A DNA stretch of 64,000 nucleotides from JAIBJN01 sp963784175 (GTDB lineage Bacteria > Actinomycetota > Thermoleophilia > Gaiellales > Gaiellaceae): the NCBI GenBank assembly GCA_963784175.1, contig CAWAQJ010000018.1, forward strand, positions 434,001 through 498,000, in the 5' to 3' direction. Both the position numbers and the translations under genes were made by a program. The notes under the pieces are model-generated. The model was not told the DNA's origin. It did no database searches and worked only from the letters and a program-made list of their open reading frames with translations. How positions within the stretch are numbered: the first letter of the stretch is position 1; every line of letters begins with the position of its first letter. Positions 1 to 8,402 of this stretch are shown here, one piece after another.

Positions 1-637
1 CGAGCCGCCCGGTGGCGACGACGGTGACGTCCTCGCCCTCGCGGTGCACGCGCGCCTTGCCGAGCTCCATGCCCTCGATCGCCTCGGGCACCTCGTTCTT
101 GAGGTTGTAGAGCGTCCGGTGCTCGAAGAAGACGACCGGGTTGTCGTCGTAGATCGAGCTCCAGAGGAGGCCGCGCACGTCCTCGGGCGTCGACGGGAAG
201 ACCACCTTGATGCCCGGGACGTGGACAAACCACGCCTCGACCTGCTGGGCGTGCTGCGCGCCCGGCGACCAGCCGGCGCCTCCCTGCGTCCTGATCGTCA
301 GCGGAACCTTGGTCTGGCCGCCCGACATGTAGCGGTGCTTGGCGGCCTGCTGGACGAGCTGCTCCATCGCCAGCGTCATGAAATCCTGGTACATGATCTC
401 CACGATCGGACGCATCCCGGAGACCGCGGCGCCGATGCCGGCCCCGACGATCGCCATCTCGGAGATCGGCGTGTTGCGGACGCGGTCGGGCCCGAACTCG
501 TCGAGCATCCCCTGCGTCACGCCCATCGACCCGCCCATCTCGGCGATGTCCTCGCCCATGATGAAGACGTCGTCGTCGCGCCGCATGGCCTCGCTCATCG
601 CGTCGCGGATCGCCTCGCGGTAGGTCAGCTCAGGCAT
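1..637 (-). CDS. 2-oxoacid dehydrogenase E1 component, beta subunit (3' end off the window)
   Basis: Beta half of a thiamine-diphosphate-dependent E1 (pyruvate, branched-chain 2-oxoacid or acetoin type), which hands the acyl group to a lipoyl E2. The 212 residues visible start MPELTYREAIRDAM at an ATG and run off the left edge without a stop. Seen: GEDI at residues 28-31, NTPISE ending in Glu60, the position that contacts the cofactor pyrimidine in this family, and GAQHAQQ around His129. Its ATG lies inside the end of the alpha-subunit gene (8-nt overlap, ATGCCTGA), so the two are translationally coupled. Which 2-oxoacid is used cannot be told; no E2 gene is visible. Confidence 0.93.
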   Translation of the reverse strand, partial: MPELTYREAIRDAMSEAMRRDDDVFIMGEDIAEMGGSMGVTQGMLDEFGPDRVRNTPISEMAIVGAGIGAAVSGMRPIVEIMYQDFMTLAMEQLVQQAAKHRYMSGGQTKVPLTIRTQGGAGWSPGAQHAQQVEAWFVHVPGIKVVFPSTPEDVRGLLWSSIYDDNPVVFFEHRTLYNLKNEVPEAIEGMELGKARVHREGEDVTVVATGRL

Positions 638-1604
638 AGACGTTCTTCAGCGCGTCCTCGGGCTTCGGGTCGGTGCCCTTCTTGGCGAACTCGACCGAGT
701 CCTCGGCGATGCGCGTCGCCTCGCGGTCCATCTCCTCCCACTCCTCGTCGGAAAGCTCGAGGCGCGTGCGAAGGAGCTCGATCGGGTCGCGCGTCTTGCG
801 CAGCTCGAGGATCTCCTCCTTCGGGCGGTACACCTGCGGGTCGCCGACGTAGTGGCCGGAGAGCCGGACGCAGTCGGCGACGACGAAGACGGGCCCCTTC
901 CCGTCCCGCGCGTGCCGGAGCGCCTTCTTGGCCGTGTCGAAGACGGATTCGACGTCCTGGCCGTCGACGGTCATGGAGACCATCCCGAACGCCTCGGCCC
1001 GCTTGGTCATGTCCTCGATGGGCAGGTGCTGCTTGGCGGGCGTCGACTCCGCGTAGCGGTTGTGCTCGCAGACGAAGATCGCGGGCACCGTCCAGAGCTG
1101 GGCCAGGTTCAGCGACTCGTGGAACGTCCCGATGTTGGTCGCCCCGTCGCCGAAGAACGCGACCGCGACCCGCGGCTCGCCTCGCATCTTGAAGGCGAGG
1201 CCGGCCCCGACGATGCCGGGGAGCCCGCCGCCCACGACCGCGTTCGCGCCGAGATTCCCGCGCTCGATGTCGTAGAGGTGCATGGACCCGCCGTAGCCGT
1301 GGCTGCAGCCCTCGACCTTGCCGTAGAGCTCTGCCATGACCTCGTTGGGATGGGTGCCCTTGGCGATCGTGTGGCCGTGCGCGCGGTGGGTCGAGGCGAT
1401 GACGTCGCCCTCCTCCAGCGCTCTGCAGACACCGACCGCGACGGCCTCCTGGCCGATCGCCACGTGCAGGAAGCCCGGCAACTCGCCGGCGCGAAACCGC
1501 TCCTCGACCTTCTCCTCGAAACGCCGGATGAGGAGCATCTCCCGCAGGAAGTCCTTGAGGCGTTCCGCGGACACGGTCTGACCCTTCTCCTCGAGCGTTG
1601 CCAC
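630..1604 (-). CDS. 2-oxoacid dehydrogenase E1 component, alpha subunit
   Basis: Alpha subunit of the same E1 enzyme, 324 residues. The cofactor motif is seen as GDGATNIG at about residues 152-159, closing with EHN at about 180-182 (usually ENN). HRAHGHTIAKG near residue 73 and GYGGSMHLYD near 103 match the substrate-channel segments of the family. The wording GGSMH and GANAVVGGG resembles acetoin dehydrogenase AcoA and short bacterial PDH alpha subunits more than branched-chain enzymes. First gene of a leftward operon with the beta subunit, with which it overlaps by 8 nt. The gene starts at an ATG, with a 43-bp gap to a divergent gene that must hold both promoters. Confidence 0.93.
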   Translation of the reverse strand: MATLEEKGQTVSAERLKDFLREMLLIRRFEEKVEERFRAGELPGFLHVAIGQEAVAVGVCRALEEGDVIASTHRAHGHTIAKGTHPNEVMAELYGKVEGCSHGYGGSMHLYDIERGNLGANAVVGGGLPGIVGAGLAFKMRGEPRVAVAFFGDGATNIGTFHESLNLAQLWTVPAIFVCEHNRYAESTPAKQHLPIEDMTKRAEAFGMVSMTVDGQDVESVFDTAKKALRHARDGKGPVFVVADCVRLSGHYVGDPQVYRPKEEILELRKTRDPIELLRTRLELSDEEWEEMDREATRIAEDSVEFAKKGTDPKPEDALKNVYA

Positions 1605-1647
1605 GGCGACGACAAGCTAGCAGCCGGAGTGAATAATCTGCGCCTTC

Positions 1648-2313
1648 ATGGCCCTCGCCGATCGTGTCGACGAGATCGTCCGCGGACTCCCACGCGGCTG
1701 GGAGCGCGCGCGCCTGGAGCTGACCGTGGAGGAGCCGGAGGACGCCGACCGTGCGTCGCTCCTCCTCGCTTCTGCGACACCCGGGCGTCAGGGCCGCTCC
1801 TTCACGCTCTACGTCCATCAGGGAGCGAGCGGGCTCTCCCCCGCCGTCGGGCTCGTCAAGCGGGTCGTCGCCCGCCTCGACGAGGCCGGCATCCGTGGCC
1901 GCGTCCGCCTCGCGGGCCACGAGCAGGCTGCGGTGAAGGCGACGCCGGTTGCCGCAGAGCCGGAGGCGCCGACGGCGCTGGCGGAGGCCTGGGACGGGCT
2001 CCTGCGCCGGCTGCCGCCCGACTGGTCCGACCTCTACGCCGAGGTGGAGCTCGACTCGACGGACTACCTCGACCGCGGAGCGCTGCTGCTCGCGCCGGTC
2101 AACCCGGCGCGCTCCGGCGGGCCGTCGACCTTCCGCTTCCGCTCGGCTAGCAGCAAGGGCTACGGGGTCGCGCCGGGCATGGCCCGCCGCGCGCTCGAGC
2201 GGCTCGACGACGAAGGGCTGGGCGGGCGCGTCCGCGTCCTCCGCGTCCTCTCCGACACGAACCCGGTCTCGACGCAGGGGCCGGTCTGGCGGGTGGACGG
2301 ACGCTCGGTGTGA
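1648..2313 (+). CDS. hypothetical protein with two tandem ~90-residue repeats
   Basis: I do not recognise this 221-residue protein. Its two halves are related: residues ~5-100 and ~115-212 share the pattern of a 'GLP.GW..' or 'RLPPDWSDL' opening, an acidic 'E.ELD' strand, 'RASLLLA' or 'RGALLLAPVNP', 'FTLYV' or 'FRFRS', and an ending 'A..RLDE.GI.GRVRL' or 'ALERLDDEGLGGRVRV', joined by an Ala/Glu-rich linker. It looks like an internal duplication of one small alpha/beta domain. No signal peptide or membrane segment. The stop overlaps the GTG start of the next gene (GTGA), so the two probably form one transcript. Confidence 0.7.
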   Translation: MALADRVDEIVRGLPRGWERARLELTVEEPEDADRASLLLASATPGRQGRSFTLYVHQGASGLSPAVGLVKRVVARLDEAGIRGRVRLAGHEQAAVKATPVAAEPEAPTALAEAWDGLLRRLPPDWSDLYAEVELDSTDYLDRGALLLAPVNPARSGGPSTFRFRSASSKGYGVAPGMARRALERLDDEGLGGRVRVLRVLSDTNPVSTQGPVWRVDGRSV

Positions 2314-2639
2314 GCGAGCCCGAGCCTCAGGTCTCCTGGAAGGCCCTCGAAAAGGACGCGACCGTCGTCACATCCGACGGCGACGAGTCCGCGCGCGTCG
2401 CCGAGATCGTGGGTGACCCGGACGCCGACATCTTCAACGGCCTCGTCCTCAACCTGGGCGTCCTCGACAAGAACCGCCATCTGCCCGCCGAGCGCGTGCA
2501 GGCGATCTGGCCCAAGCGGGTCGAGGTCGATGCGTCCGCCGAGGAACTGAAGGGCCTGCCGGCCTACGAGGAGCCCGTGATCGAGCGCCTCGAGCCCCGC
2601 GGCGGCTTCTTCACGCGTCTGCGGAACCTGTTCCGCTGA
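2310..2639 (+). CDS. PRC-barrel-like small protein
   Basis: 109 residues, GTG start overlapping the previous stop by 4 nt. The core resembles PRC-barrel/DUF2171-type domains, small beta-barrels often involved in protein-protein contacts: 'ATVVTSDGDESARVAEIVGD' (about residues 18-37), 'GLVLNLG', then 'HLPAERVQAIWPKRVEV'. The C-terminus is basic and aromatic (GGFFTRLRNLFR), possibly an amphipathic helix. Function unknown. The 3' end overlaps the convergent YdcF-like gene by about 29 bp. Confidence 0.7.
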   Translation: MSEPEPQVSWKALEKDATVVTSDGDESARVAEIVGDPDADIFNGLVLNLGVLDKNRHLPAERVQAIWPKRVEVDASAEELKGLPAYEEPVIERLEPRGGFFTRLRNLFR

Positions 2640-3129
2640 GCTCGGCGGCGCGGCGCCGCGCCAGCGCGAGCTGGAAAGGGACGAGCGGGAAGACGGCCAG
2701 CTCGCGCAGCAGCAGCTGGGGCGGCGCGGGAGTCTGCGCGCCGGAGACCGTGACACGCACGCCTGGAAGGAGCGACCGGAAGAGGATCCCGGCACGCGGC
2801 CCGTGCCACCTGGACGTGACGACGACGACTTCGCCGACTCCGAGCTCCCGCGCGTGCGCGGCCGCGTTCGCGGCGTTCTCGGCGGTGATCCGCGCGTCGG
2901 GATCGCAGACGAGGGCGTCGGTCGCGCCGGGCCACGCGCGGCGCATCAGCTCGGCCTCCGGAAGAGCCGAGGGGTGCCGCGACCAGCCGGACAGGAGCAC
3001 GACGTCGTTCTCGCCCGCGAGCGCGGCGGCGTGCTCGAGGCGGGCGGCGCAGATCGGGTGAAGCTCGCCCTTGCGCCCGCGCGAGTAGCCGAGGACGACG
3101 ACGAGCCGCTCAGGCGCGGAGCTCGGCAT
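2611..3129 (-). CDS. YdcF/SanA family (DUF218) protein
   Basis: 172 residues of the DUF218 (ElyC/SanA/YdcF) fold. The seen pattern is a first strand VVVLGYSRGRKGELHP, then DVVLLSGWSRHPSALPEAELM, DARITAENAANAAAHAREL (the conserved Ser/Thr-x-x-Glu-Asn helix) and VVVVTSRWHGPRAG, followed by a hydrophobic C-terminal helix. Members are linked to cell-envelope or small-molecule handling, but the reaction is not established. There is no N-terminal membrane anchor, unlike SanA. The ATG is 20 nt inside the end of pheT, so it is the last gene of the pheS-pheT transcript. Confidence 0.8.
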   Translation of the reverse strand: MPSSAPERLVVVLGYSRGRKGELHPICAARLEHAAALAGENDVVLLSGWSRHPSALPEAELMRRAWPGATDALVCDPDARITAENAANAAAHARELGVGEVVVVTSRWHGPRAGILFRSLLPGVRVTVSGAQTPAPPQLLLRELAVFPLVPFQLALARRRAAELSGTGSADA

Positions 3130-5404
3130 CGAACTGCTCTTTCAGCGCCGCGACGATGCGCTCGCGGATCTCGCGCGCGTCCTCGTCAGAGAGGGTGCGC
3201 TCGGGGGACTGGAAGGAGACGTGGAGGGCGACCGACTTTCTGCCCTCCGGGATCGGCTCGCCGCGGTACACGTCGAAGATGCGGATGTCGCGGAGCTCCG
3301 GGCCGGCTGCTTCGCGCGCGGCGGCGGCCAGGTCGCCGGCGAGCACGTCCTCGGCGACCACGAACGCGAGGTCCTGGTGCACGGCCGGGAAGGTGACGAC
3401 GTCCTCGTACTCCCGTCGCTCGGGCACCTGGGCGAAGAGCGTGGAGAGGTCGAGCTCGAACGCGCCCCAGGAGCCTTCGAGGAGCGTCGGGTGGAGCTCT
3501 CCGACCCAGCCCGCCTCGAGCTCGGCGGCCTTGCCGGGATGCAGGAACGGCCTGCTCGTCCGCTCGAGGCGTGCCTCGATGGCGAGCGCGCCGTAGAGCG
3601 TCTCGAGCACGCCCTTGGCCCGCGAGTAGCCGCCCTGGACGACGACGCCCACGTGCCAGTGCTCGTCCGGGAGCTCCTCCCCGCTCGGGAGGTAGACGCG
3701 GGCAATCTCGAAGAGACCGATGCCCTCGTTGCCGGCGTTGACGTTGTGCCGCGCGGCTCCGGTGAGCCCGGAGAGCAGGGTTGTCCGCAGGATCGCGTGC
3801 TCCGAGGAGAGCGGGTCCGGGAGCCTGAGCGCGTCAGGGTCCGGGTCGGCGGCGACGAAGCTGAGTGTGTACACCTCGAAGAGCCCGGCGCCGACGAGCA
3901 CGTCCTCCACCAGGCGGCGGAGCCGTTGGTCCTTCGTCAGCCGCCCGTCCATCGCGCTCCGGAGCGGCAGCGTGAAGGGGACGTGCTCGAGCCCGTGGAC
4001 GCGCGCCACCTCCTCGACCAGGTCGATCTCCCTGGTGACGTCGCGCGCGCGCCAGGAGGGGACCGTCACGTCCCAGCCGGGCGCGACCTGGAAGCCGAGG
4101 GCGTCGAGCGCGTCCTTCTGCTCCTGCTCGGGAATCTCGATGCCCACGATCCGGTTGGCGCGCTCGGTGCGGAAGCGGATCACCGCCGGCGCGGGAAGCT
4201 CACCGACGACGTCCGCATGGCCGGTCCAGCGCGCGCCCGAGAGCTCGACCATGAGCTGCGTGGCCAGCCGCGCGGCGTGCGGGGCGAGGTACGGGTCGAC
4301 GCCCTTCTCCCAGCGGTTCGATCCCTCGGTGCGCAGCCCGTGGCGCTCGGAGCTCCAGAGGATCGTGCCCGGCTCGAAGTTCGCGGCCTCGAGGAGGACG
4401 GAGGCCGTCTTCTCCGTGACCTCGGTGTCGAGCCCGCCCATGATCCCGGCGAAGGCGATCGCCCGCTCGGCGTCGGCGATGACGAGGTCGGCCGGGTCGA
4501 GCTTGCGGAGATTGCCGTCGAGGCTGGTGAACTCCTCGCCTGCCCGCGCGCGGCGAACGACGATCCGCCCCCCGGCGAGCGTGTCGTAGTCGAAGGCGTG
4601 CAGCGGGTTTCCGAGCGCGAGCATCACGTAGTTCGTCACGTCGACGACGTTCGAGATCGGGCGCATCCCGGCGGCGGTCAGGCGCGCCTTGATCCACGGC
4701 GGCGAGTCGCCGATCTTGACGTCCCGGAACAGGCGCCCCACGTAGCGCGGGCAGCCTTCGAAGTCCTCGATGGAGATGTCCGGCGGCTCGTCCCCGGCAG
4801 GATCCGGGTCGACGCCCGGCATCGGCCGGAGCTCACCCTTGAAGAGCGCCGCCACCTCGCGCGCGATCCCGTAGACCGAGAGGCAGTCCGGACGGTTGCG
4901 CGTCATCTCGATCTCGAGCACCTCCTCGCCGAGCGGGAGGACGTCGCCGAGCGGTGTGCCCGGGTCCCACGGCTCGGGGAGGACGAGGATGCCGGCGTGC
5001 TCGTCGCTGATGGACAGCTCCGACTCGGAGAGGATCATCCCGTCCGAGACCGTGCCGCGGAGCTTGGCGCGCTCGAGCGTGCGGCCGTCAGGCAGCACGG
5101 CGCCCGGCAGGGCGACGGCCACGGTGGCGCCCGCCTCGAAGTTCCATGCGCCGCAGACGATCTGCCGCGGCTCGCCCTCCCCCACGTCGACGCTGCAGAG
5201 CTGAAGCCGGTCGGCGTTGGGGTGCTTGCCTGCCTCGAGCACGCGGCCGACGAGGTAGCGGCCGTAGTTGCCGTCCACGTCGGCGACGCCGCGGAACGAG
5301 ATGCGCTCGACCTCGCCCGTCGCGATGGCGAGGCGGTCGGCGATCTCGGCCGTCGTCGCGTCGACGTCGACGTACTCGCGGAGCCAGGAGACGGGGACCT
5401 TCAT
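3110..5404 (-). CDS. pheT: phenylalanyl-tRNA synthetase beta subunit
   Basis: 764 residues, close to the usual ~800. It forms the (alpha-beta)2 enzyme that charges tRNA-Phe. Domains in order: the N-terminal EMAP-II-like tRNA-binding fold (about residues 40-150, with KHPNADRLQLC), B3/B4 editing region (about 210-370, with VVDVTNYVMLALGNPLHAFD), B5 (about 400-470), the catalytic-like core, and a C-terminal ferredoxin-fold anticodon-binding domain (about 675-764, ending FQSPERTLSDEDAREIRERI). The ATG is 1 nt after the pheS stop, so the pair is co-translated. Confidence 0.98.
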   Translation of the reverse strand: MKVPVSWLREYVDVDATTAEIADRLAIATGEVERISFRGVADVDGNYGRYLVGRVLEAGKHPNADRLQLCSVDVGEGEPRQIVCGAWNFEAGATVAVALPGAVLPDGRTLERAKLRGTVSDGMILSESELSISDEHAGILVLPEPWDPGTPLGDVLPLGEEVLEIEMTRNRPDCLSVYGIAREVAALFKGELRPMPGVDPDPAGDEPPDISIEDFEGCPRYVGRLFRDVKIGDSPPWIKARLTAAGMRPISNVVDVTNYVMLALGNPLHAFDYDTLAGGRIVVRRARAGEEFTSLDGNLRKLDPADLVIADAERAIAFAGIMGGLDTEVTEKTASVLLEAANFEPGTILWSSERHGLRTEGSNRWEKGVDPYLAPHAARLATQLMVELSGARWTGHADVVGELPAPAVIRFRTERANRIVGIEIPEQEQKDALDALGFQVAPGWDVTVPSWRARDVTREIDLVEEVARVHGLEHVPFTLPLRSAMDGRLTKDQRLRRLVEDVLVGAGLFEVYTLSFVAADPDPDALRLPDPLSSEHAILRTTLLSGLTGAARHNVNAGNEGIGLFEIARVYLPSGEELPDEHWHVGVVVQGGYSRAKGVLETLYGALAIEARLERTSRPFLHPGKAAELEAGWVGELHPTLLEGSWGAFELDLSTLFAQVPERREYEDVVTFPAVHQDLAFVVAEDVLAGDLAAAAREAAGPELRDIRIFDVYRGEPIPEGRKSVALHVSFQSPERTLSDEDAREIRERIVAALKEQFDAELRA

Positions 5405-5405
5405 C

Positions 5406-6401
5406 TCAGAACTGGCTCAGGACCCGGAGGTCGTTCTCCCACAGCAGCCCGAGGGCGGGCAGGCCGTGGCGGAGCATGGCGACGCGCTCGAGGCCCATCC
5501 CGAAGGCGAACCCGCTCCACTCCTCTGGATCGAGGCCGACGAACTCGAAGAGCGTCGGGTCGACCATCCCGGAGCCGGCGATCTCGATCCACCCGGAGTA
5601 GCGGCACACGGAGCAGCCGCGGCCCTCACAGAGGAAACAGCTCACGTCGGGCTCGAGCGACGGCTCGGTGAAGGGGAACTCGTGCGTGCGGAAGCGCATC
5701 TGGCGCTCCTCGCCGAAGAGCGCCCGCATCATGTGGAGCAGCGTCCCCTTGAGGTCGCCCATGGTGATGCCGCGGTCGATGGCGAGCCCCTCGATCTGGT
5801 GGAAGATCGGCGTGTGGGTCGCGTCGGGCGTGTCGCGGCGGTAGACCCGGCCCAGAGAGACCATGTAGATCGGCGGCGGCTGCGTCTCCATCACCCGGAT
5901 CTGGGACGGCGACGTCTCCGTGCGCAGGAGGACGTTTCCGTTCAGGAAGAGCGACTGGAGCGGCGAGCGGGCCGGGTGGTCGGCCGGGAAGTTGAGCCCG
6001 TCGAAGTTGTAGCGCGTCGTCTCCACCTCGCGGCCGTCGACGACCTGGTAGCCGAGCCCGAGGAAGATGTCCTCCACCTCGCGGCGGATCTGGGTGATGA
6101 GGTGGAGCCGGCCGCGCGGGGTCGCCTCGCCCGGCAGCGTGATGTCGGCGACCTCCTCGGTGAGCCGGCGGTCGAGCTCCGCGCGCTCGAGCTCGGCCTG
6201 GCGCTCGGCCACAGCCTGCTCCAGGCCCTCGCGCAGCGTGTTGAGGACGCTGCCCGTCTCGGCGTCGCGAACCTCTCGCAGCGCCTGCTTCAGGTCGCTG
6301 CGGCGGCCGAGGTAGCGGACGCGGGCCTCGTCGAGGTCGTCCAGGGTCGAAGCGCCCGCAATCGCGCTTCGCGCCTCGTTTTCCAGGGCCTGCGGGTCCA
6401 T
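5406..6401 (-). CDS. pheS: phenylalanyl-tRNA synthetase alpha subunit
   Basis: Catalytic class II subunit, 331 residues. An N-terminal coiled-coil (about residues 1-85, with RVRYLGRRSDLKQALREV) that binds tRNA is followed by the catalytic fold: motif 2 around LLRTETSPSQIRVME, HQIEGLAIDRG, FRTHEFPFTEPSLE and motif 3 GFAFGMGLERVAMLRHGLP near the C-terminus. CFLCEGRGCSVCRYSG gives four closely spaced cysteines before motif 3, a small insert that could bind zinc in this lineage (inference). Only 23 bp separate its ATG from the divergent methyltransferase gene. No T-box leader is visible in that space. Confidence 0.98.
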   Translation of the reverse strand: MDPQALENEARSAIAGASTLDDLDEARVRYLGRRSDLKQALREVRDAETGSVLNTLREGLEQAVAERQAELERAELDRRLTEEVADITLPGEATPRGRLHLITQIRREVEDIFLGLGYQVVDGREVETTRYNFDGLNFPADHPARSPLQSLFLNGNVLLRTETSPSQIRVMETQPPPIYMVSLGRVYRRDTPDATHTPIFHQIEGLAIDRGITMGDLKGTLLHMMRALFGEERQMRFRTHEFPFTEPSLEPDVSCFLCEGRGCSVCRYSGWIEIAGSGMVDPTLFEFVGLDPEEWSGFAFGMGLERVAMLRHGLPALGLLWENDLRVLSQF

Positions 6402-6424
6402 CGGCGGAGCGTATCATCGGCCCT

Positions 6425-7127
6425 ATGTCGTCCTATGACGCCATCGCGGAGCTGTACGACCCCTGGAGCCGGGGCGTCACGGAGGACGTCGGCTTCTACG
6501 TCGCCGAGGCCCGCAAGGCGGGCGGGACAGTGGTCGAGCTGGGGGTCGGGACCGGCCGGATCGCCGTTCCGGTGGCGTCTGCGGGCGTGCCCGTGATCGG
6601 CGTCGACTCCTCGGAGGGGATGCTGGAGGTATGCCGGCGGAGGGCGGAGGCGGCCGGGGTCGCGCGCCTGGTCGACCTCCGGCGCTGGAGACCTGCGCGA
6701 CCCGCCGGTGACGGAGCGGGTCAGGCTCGTCACGTCGCCGTTTCGCGCTTTGCTGCACCTGGAGAGCGACGAGGACCGGCGCGCGGCGCTCGCAGCGGTG
6801 TTCCGCCTGCTGCTCCCCGGCGGGCGTTTCGTCTTCGACGTGTTCGCGCCGAGCCCGGAGGACGTCGAGGAGACGCACGGCCGCTGGCTCGAGCGCGAGC
6901 CGGGCATCTGGGAGCGCGCGGAGTGGGACCTGGAGCGCCGCGTCCTCACGCTGAGCGTCCGCGGCGAGACGAGCGAGACGTCCATGACGCTCTCCTGGCT
7001 CCCCACCGAGGACTGGCGCCGCCTCCTCGAGGAGGCGGGCTTCGAGATCGTCGCCTGCTACGGCTGGTTCGACCTGCGGCCGTTCGCCGGCGGCGAGGAC
7101 TCCATCTGGCTCGCGCGCCGTCCCTAG
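6425..7127 (+). pseudogene. class I SAM-dependent methyltransferase, broken by one +1 frameshift
   Basis: The N-terminal part reads MSSYDAIAELYDPW with the SAM motif VVELGVGTGRIAVPVA and the acidic loop VIGVDSSEGMLEVC. The C-terminal part (LLLPGGRFVFDVFAP, then SMTLSWLPTEDWRRLL) lies one frame away from about 6690 on. Removing one base between about 6680 and 6690 joins them as VDLRRGDLRDPPVTERV, which matches the family, so the gene has a single extra base. Corrected length is about 233 residues, normal for the family. This could be a sequencing error or a real recent mutation. Substrate unknown. Divergent from pheS. Confidence 0.82.
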
Positions 7128-7139
7128 CGGCCACGTCCT

Positions 7140-7264
7140 GGGGTCTGACCCCGGGGCATGTCTTTCGGGGGACGAAATGTGAACGGGGAGCCCGCGATGC
7201 GGCTCCAGGTTCGGAGCGTCGTCCACAGGGTGTCCGCGCCGGACAGGTCCAGGTGCCTGGCACC
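7140..7264. repeat. cluster of short perfect inverted repeats in the 7128-7288 spacer
   Basis: This noncoding stretch holds four short inverted repeats: GGGGTC-T-GACCCC (7140-7152), GGAGCC ... GGCTCC with an 8-nt loop (7187-7206), TGTCCG-CGC-CGGACA (7231-7245) and GGTGCC-T-GGCACC (7252-7264). Such tight near-palindromes with 1-3-nt centres resemble REP-type intergenic elements. The spacer lies between two convergent genes, so a bidirectional terminator role is also possible, though there is no T-run. I see no reading frame here. Confidence 0.55.
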
Positions 7265-7288
7265 GGGACGTGGCCGATGGGGACGCGG

Positions 7289-7675
7289 CTACTCGCCCCA
7301 GCCTGGGTGCGGGTCGTGCAGGCCGGGCTCGAGGTGCCAGTACTCGCGGAGCGTCTGGCAGCGGCCGTCGGGCGCGAAGCGGAGGAGCAGACAGCCGGGG
7401 AGGGTGATCTGCACCCCGTCGTCGACCATCGTCGTCCACCACTCGACCGCGACGAGGTCGCCTTCCACGAACGGCGCGCCCATCCGCACCTCTGCCCACT
7501 CCTGCGTCGACGTCGCGCGCTCCCAGTAGCCCCGAATCGCGTCCGACCCCACCGCCGGCTCGCGGAACGGGCTCGAACGGTACTCGGCGTCCTCCGTGAA
7601 GAGACCGACGACGGCACTCGAGTCCTTGTCGCGCCAGGCGCGGCCGTACGCCTCGACCCATTCCTGAACCGTCAT
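7289..7675 (-). CDS. SnoaL-like / NTF2-like fold protein
   Basis: 128 residues from an ATG that overlaps the trmH stop as ATGA; a start 15 nt further upstream is possible but less attractive. The pattern is that of the cone-shaped SnoaL/NTF2 fold: an opening helix VQEWVEAYGRAWRDKD, LFTEDAEYRSSPFREP, GSDAIRGYWERA, then beta strands FVEGDLVAVEWWTTM and REYWHLEPGLHDPH. Such proteins act as small cyclases, isomerases or ligand-binding domains; no substrate can be deduced. It is the last gene of the leftward trmH unit. Confidence 0.8.
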   Translation of the reverse strand: MTVQEWVEAYGRAWRDKDSSAVVGLFTEDAEYRSSPFREPAVGSDAIRGYWERATSTQEWAEVRMGAPFVEGDLVAVEWWTTMVDDGVQITLPGCLLLRFAPDGRCQTLREYWHLEPGLHDPHPGWGE

Positions 7676-8388
7676 CGGCGTCTCCTCCACTCGTAGAGCG
7701 CGATCGCTCCGGCAACCGCGACGTTCAGGGACTCCGAGGCCTCGGCCTGCGGGATGGTCGCCGTAGCCTCGCAGGTCGCGAGCACCTCGGCCGGCACGCC
7801 CTCCCGTTCCGCGCCGAGGACGAACGTCACCGGGTCGGGGAGCTCGATCTCGGCCAGCGGCGTGCCACCGCGCGGAACCAGGGCCACCCGCCCGGCAGGA
7901 GCATCCTCGAACGACGCGAGCGGAACCCGGAAGACGGCTCCCGCCGACGCCCGAAGCGCCTTCGCCCCTGTGGGGTCCCCGGACTTGGGCGAGAGCGCCA
8001 CGAATGCCGGCCCGAGCCCGTCGGCGGCGCGCAACAGCGTCCCGAGGTTCCCTGGATCCGCCACGCGCCAGAGGGCGAGCCCGACAGATAACTCCGCTCC
8101 GCGTGGCAGGTCGGCGCGGCGAAACATGGCGATGACGCGCGGCGGATGCGCGAGCGTCGAGAGGCCCGCCATCACCTCGGGTGCGACGAGCTCCGACCCG
8201 GAGAGGCGCTCGACCAACGCAGGCCGCTCGGCGTCGACCAGCGCCTCTACGGGCTCGAGGCCGGCGTCGAGCCCGGCCTCGACGAGATCCTCGCCCTCGC
8301 AGACGAAGAGGCCGAGCTTCTCGCGTTGCCGGCGAGACTCGAGCTTCCGGACGAGCTTGACCCGCGGGTTGGCCGCGGACGTGATCAC
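7672..8388 (-). CDS. TrmH/SpoU family RNA 2'-O-ribose methyltransferase
   Basis: 238 residues. An N-terminal substrate-recognition domain (about residues 1-95, SAANPRVKLVRKLESRRQR) precedes the SPOUT knot domain with its three motifs: DPGNLGTLLRAADGLG (motif 1, about 109-124), FVLGAEREGVPAE (motif 2) and IPQAEASESLNVAVAGAIAL (motif 3). It uses SAM to methylate a ribose in rRNA or tRNA. The position downstream of rplT and close to pheST is common for this family. GTG start with no evident Shine-Dalgarno; the folded RNA element at 8403-8563 lies immediately upstream. Confidence 0.93.
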   Translation of the reverse strand: MITSAANPRVKLVRKLESRRQREKLGLFVCEGEDLVEAGLDAGLEPVEALVDAERPALVERLSGSELVAPEVMAGLSTLAHPPRVIAMFRRADLPRGAELSVGLALWRVADPGNLGTLLRAADGLGPAFVALSPKSGDPTGAKALRASAGAVFRVPLASFEDAPAGRVALVPRGGTPLAEIELPDPVTFVLGAEREGVPAEVLATCEATATIPQAEASESLNVAVAGAIALYEWRRRR

Positions 8389-8402
8389 GCGGAGAGGCTA
8401 GG

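Noticed and set aside
3221..5671. Very long open frame opposite pheT, with similar mirror frames opposite thrS and the his genes
   Set aside because: At ~70% GC the frames opposite real genes stay open by codon bias. The translations are Arg/Glu/Val/Asp-rich repeats of reversed codons with no domain motifs, while the - strand frames are clear pheT and thrS.
6402..6424. T-box leader for pheS (and one for thrS near 11750)
   Set aside because: The spacers are 23 bp and within a coding region, and no T-box sequence (AGGGTGGNACCGCG-like) was seen.
6425..7127. Programmed frameshift in the methyltransferase gene
   Set aside because: There is no slippery heptamer and no downstream structure, and the family has no recoding history. 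A single extra base explains the data better.
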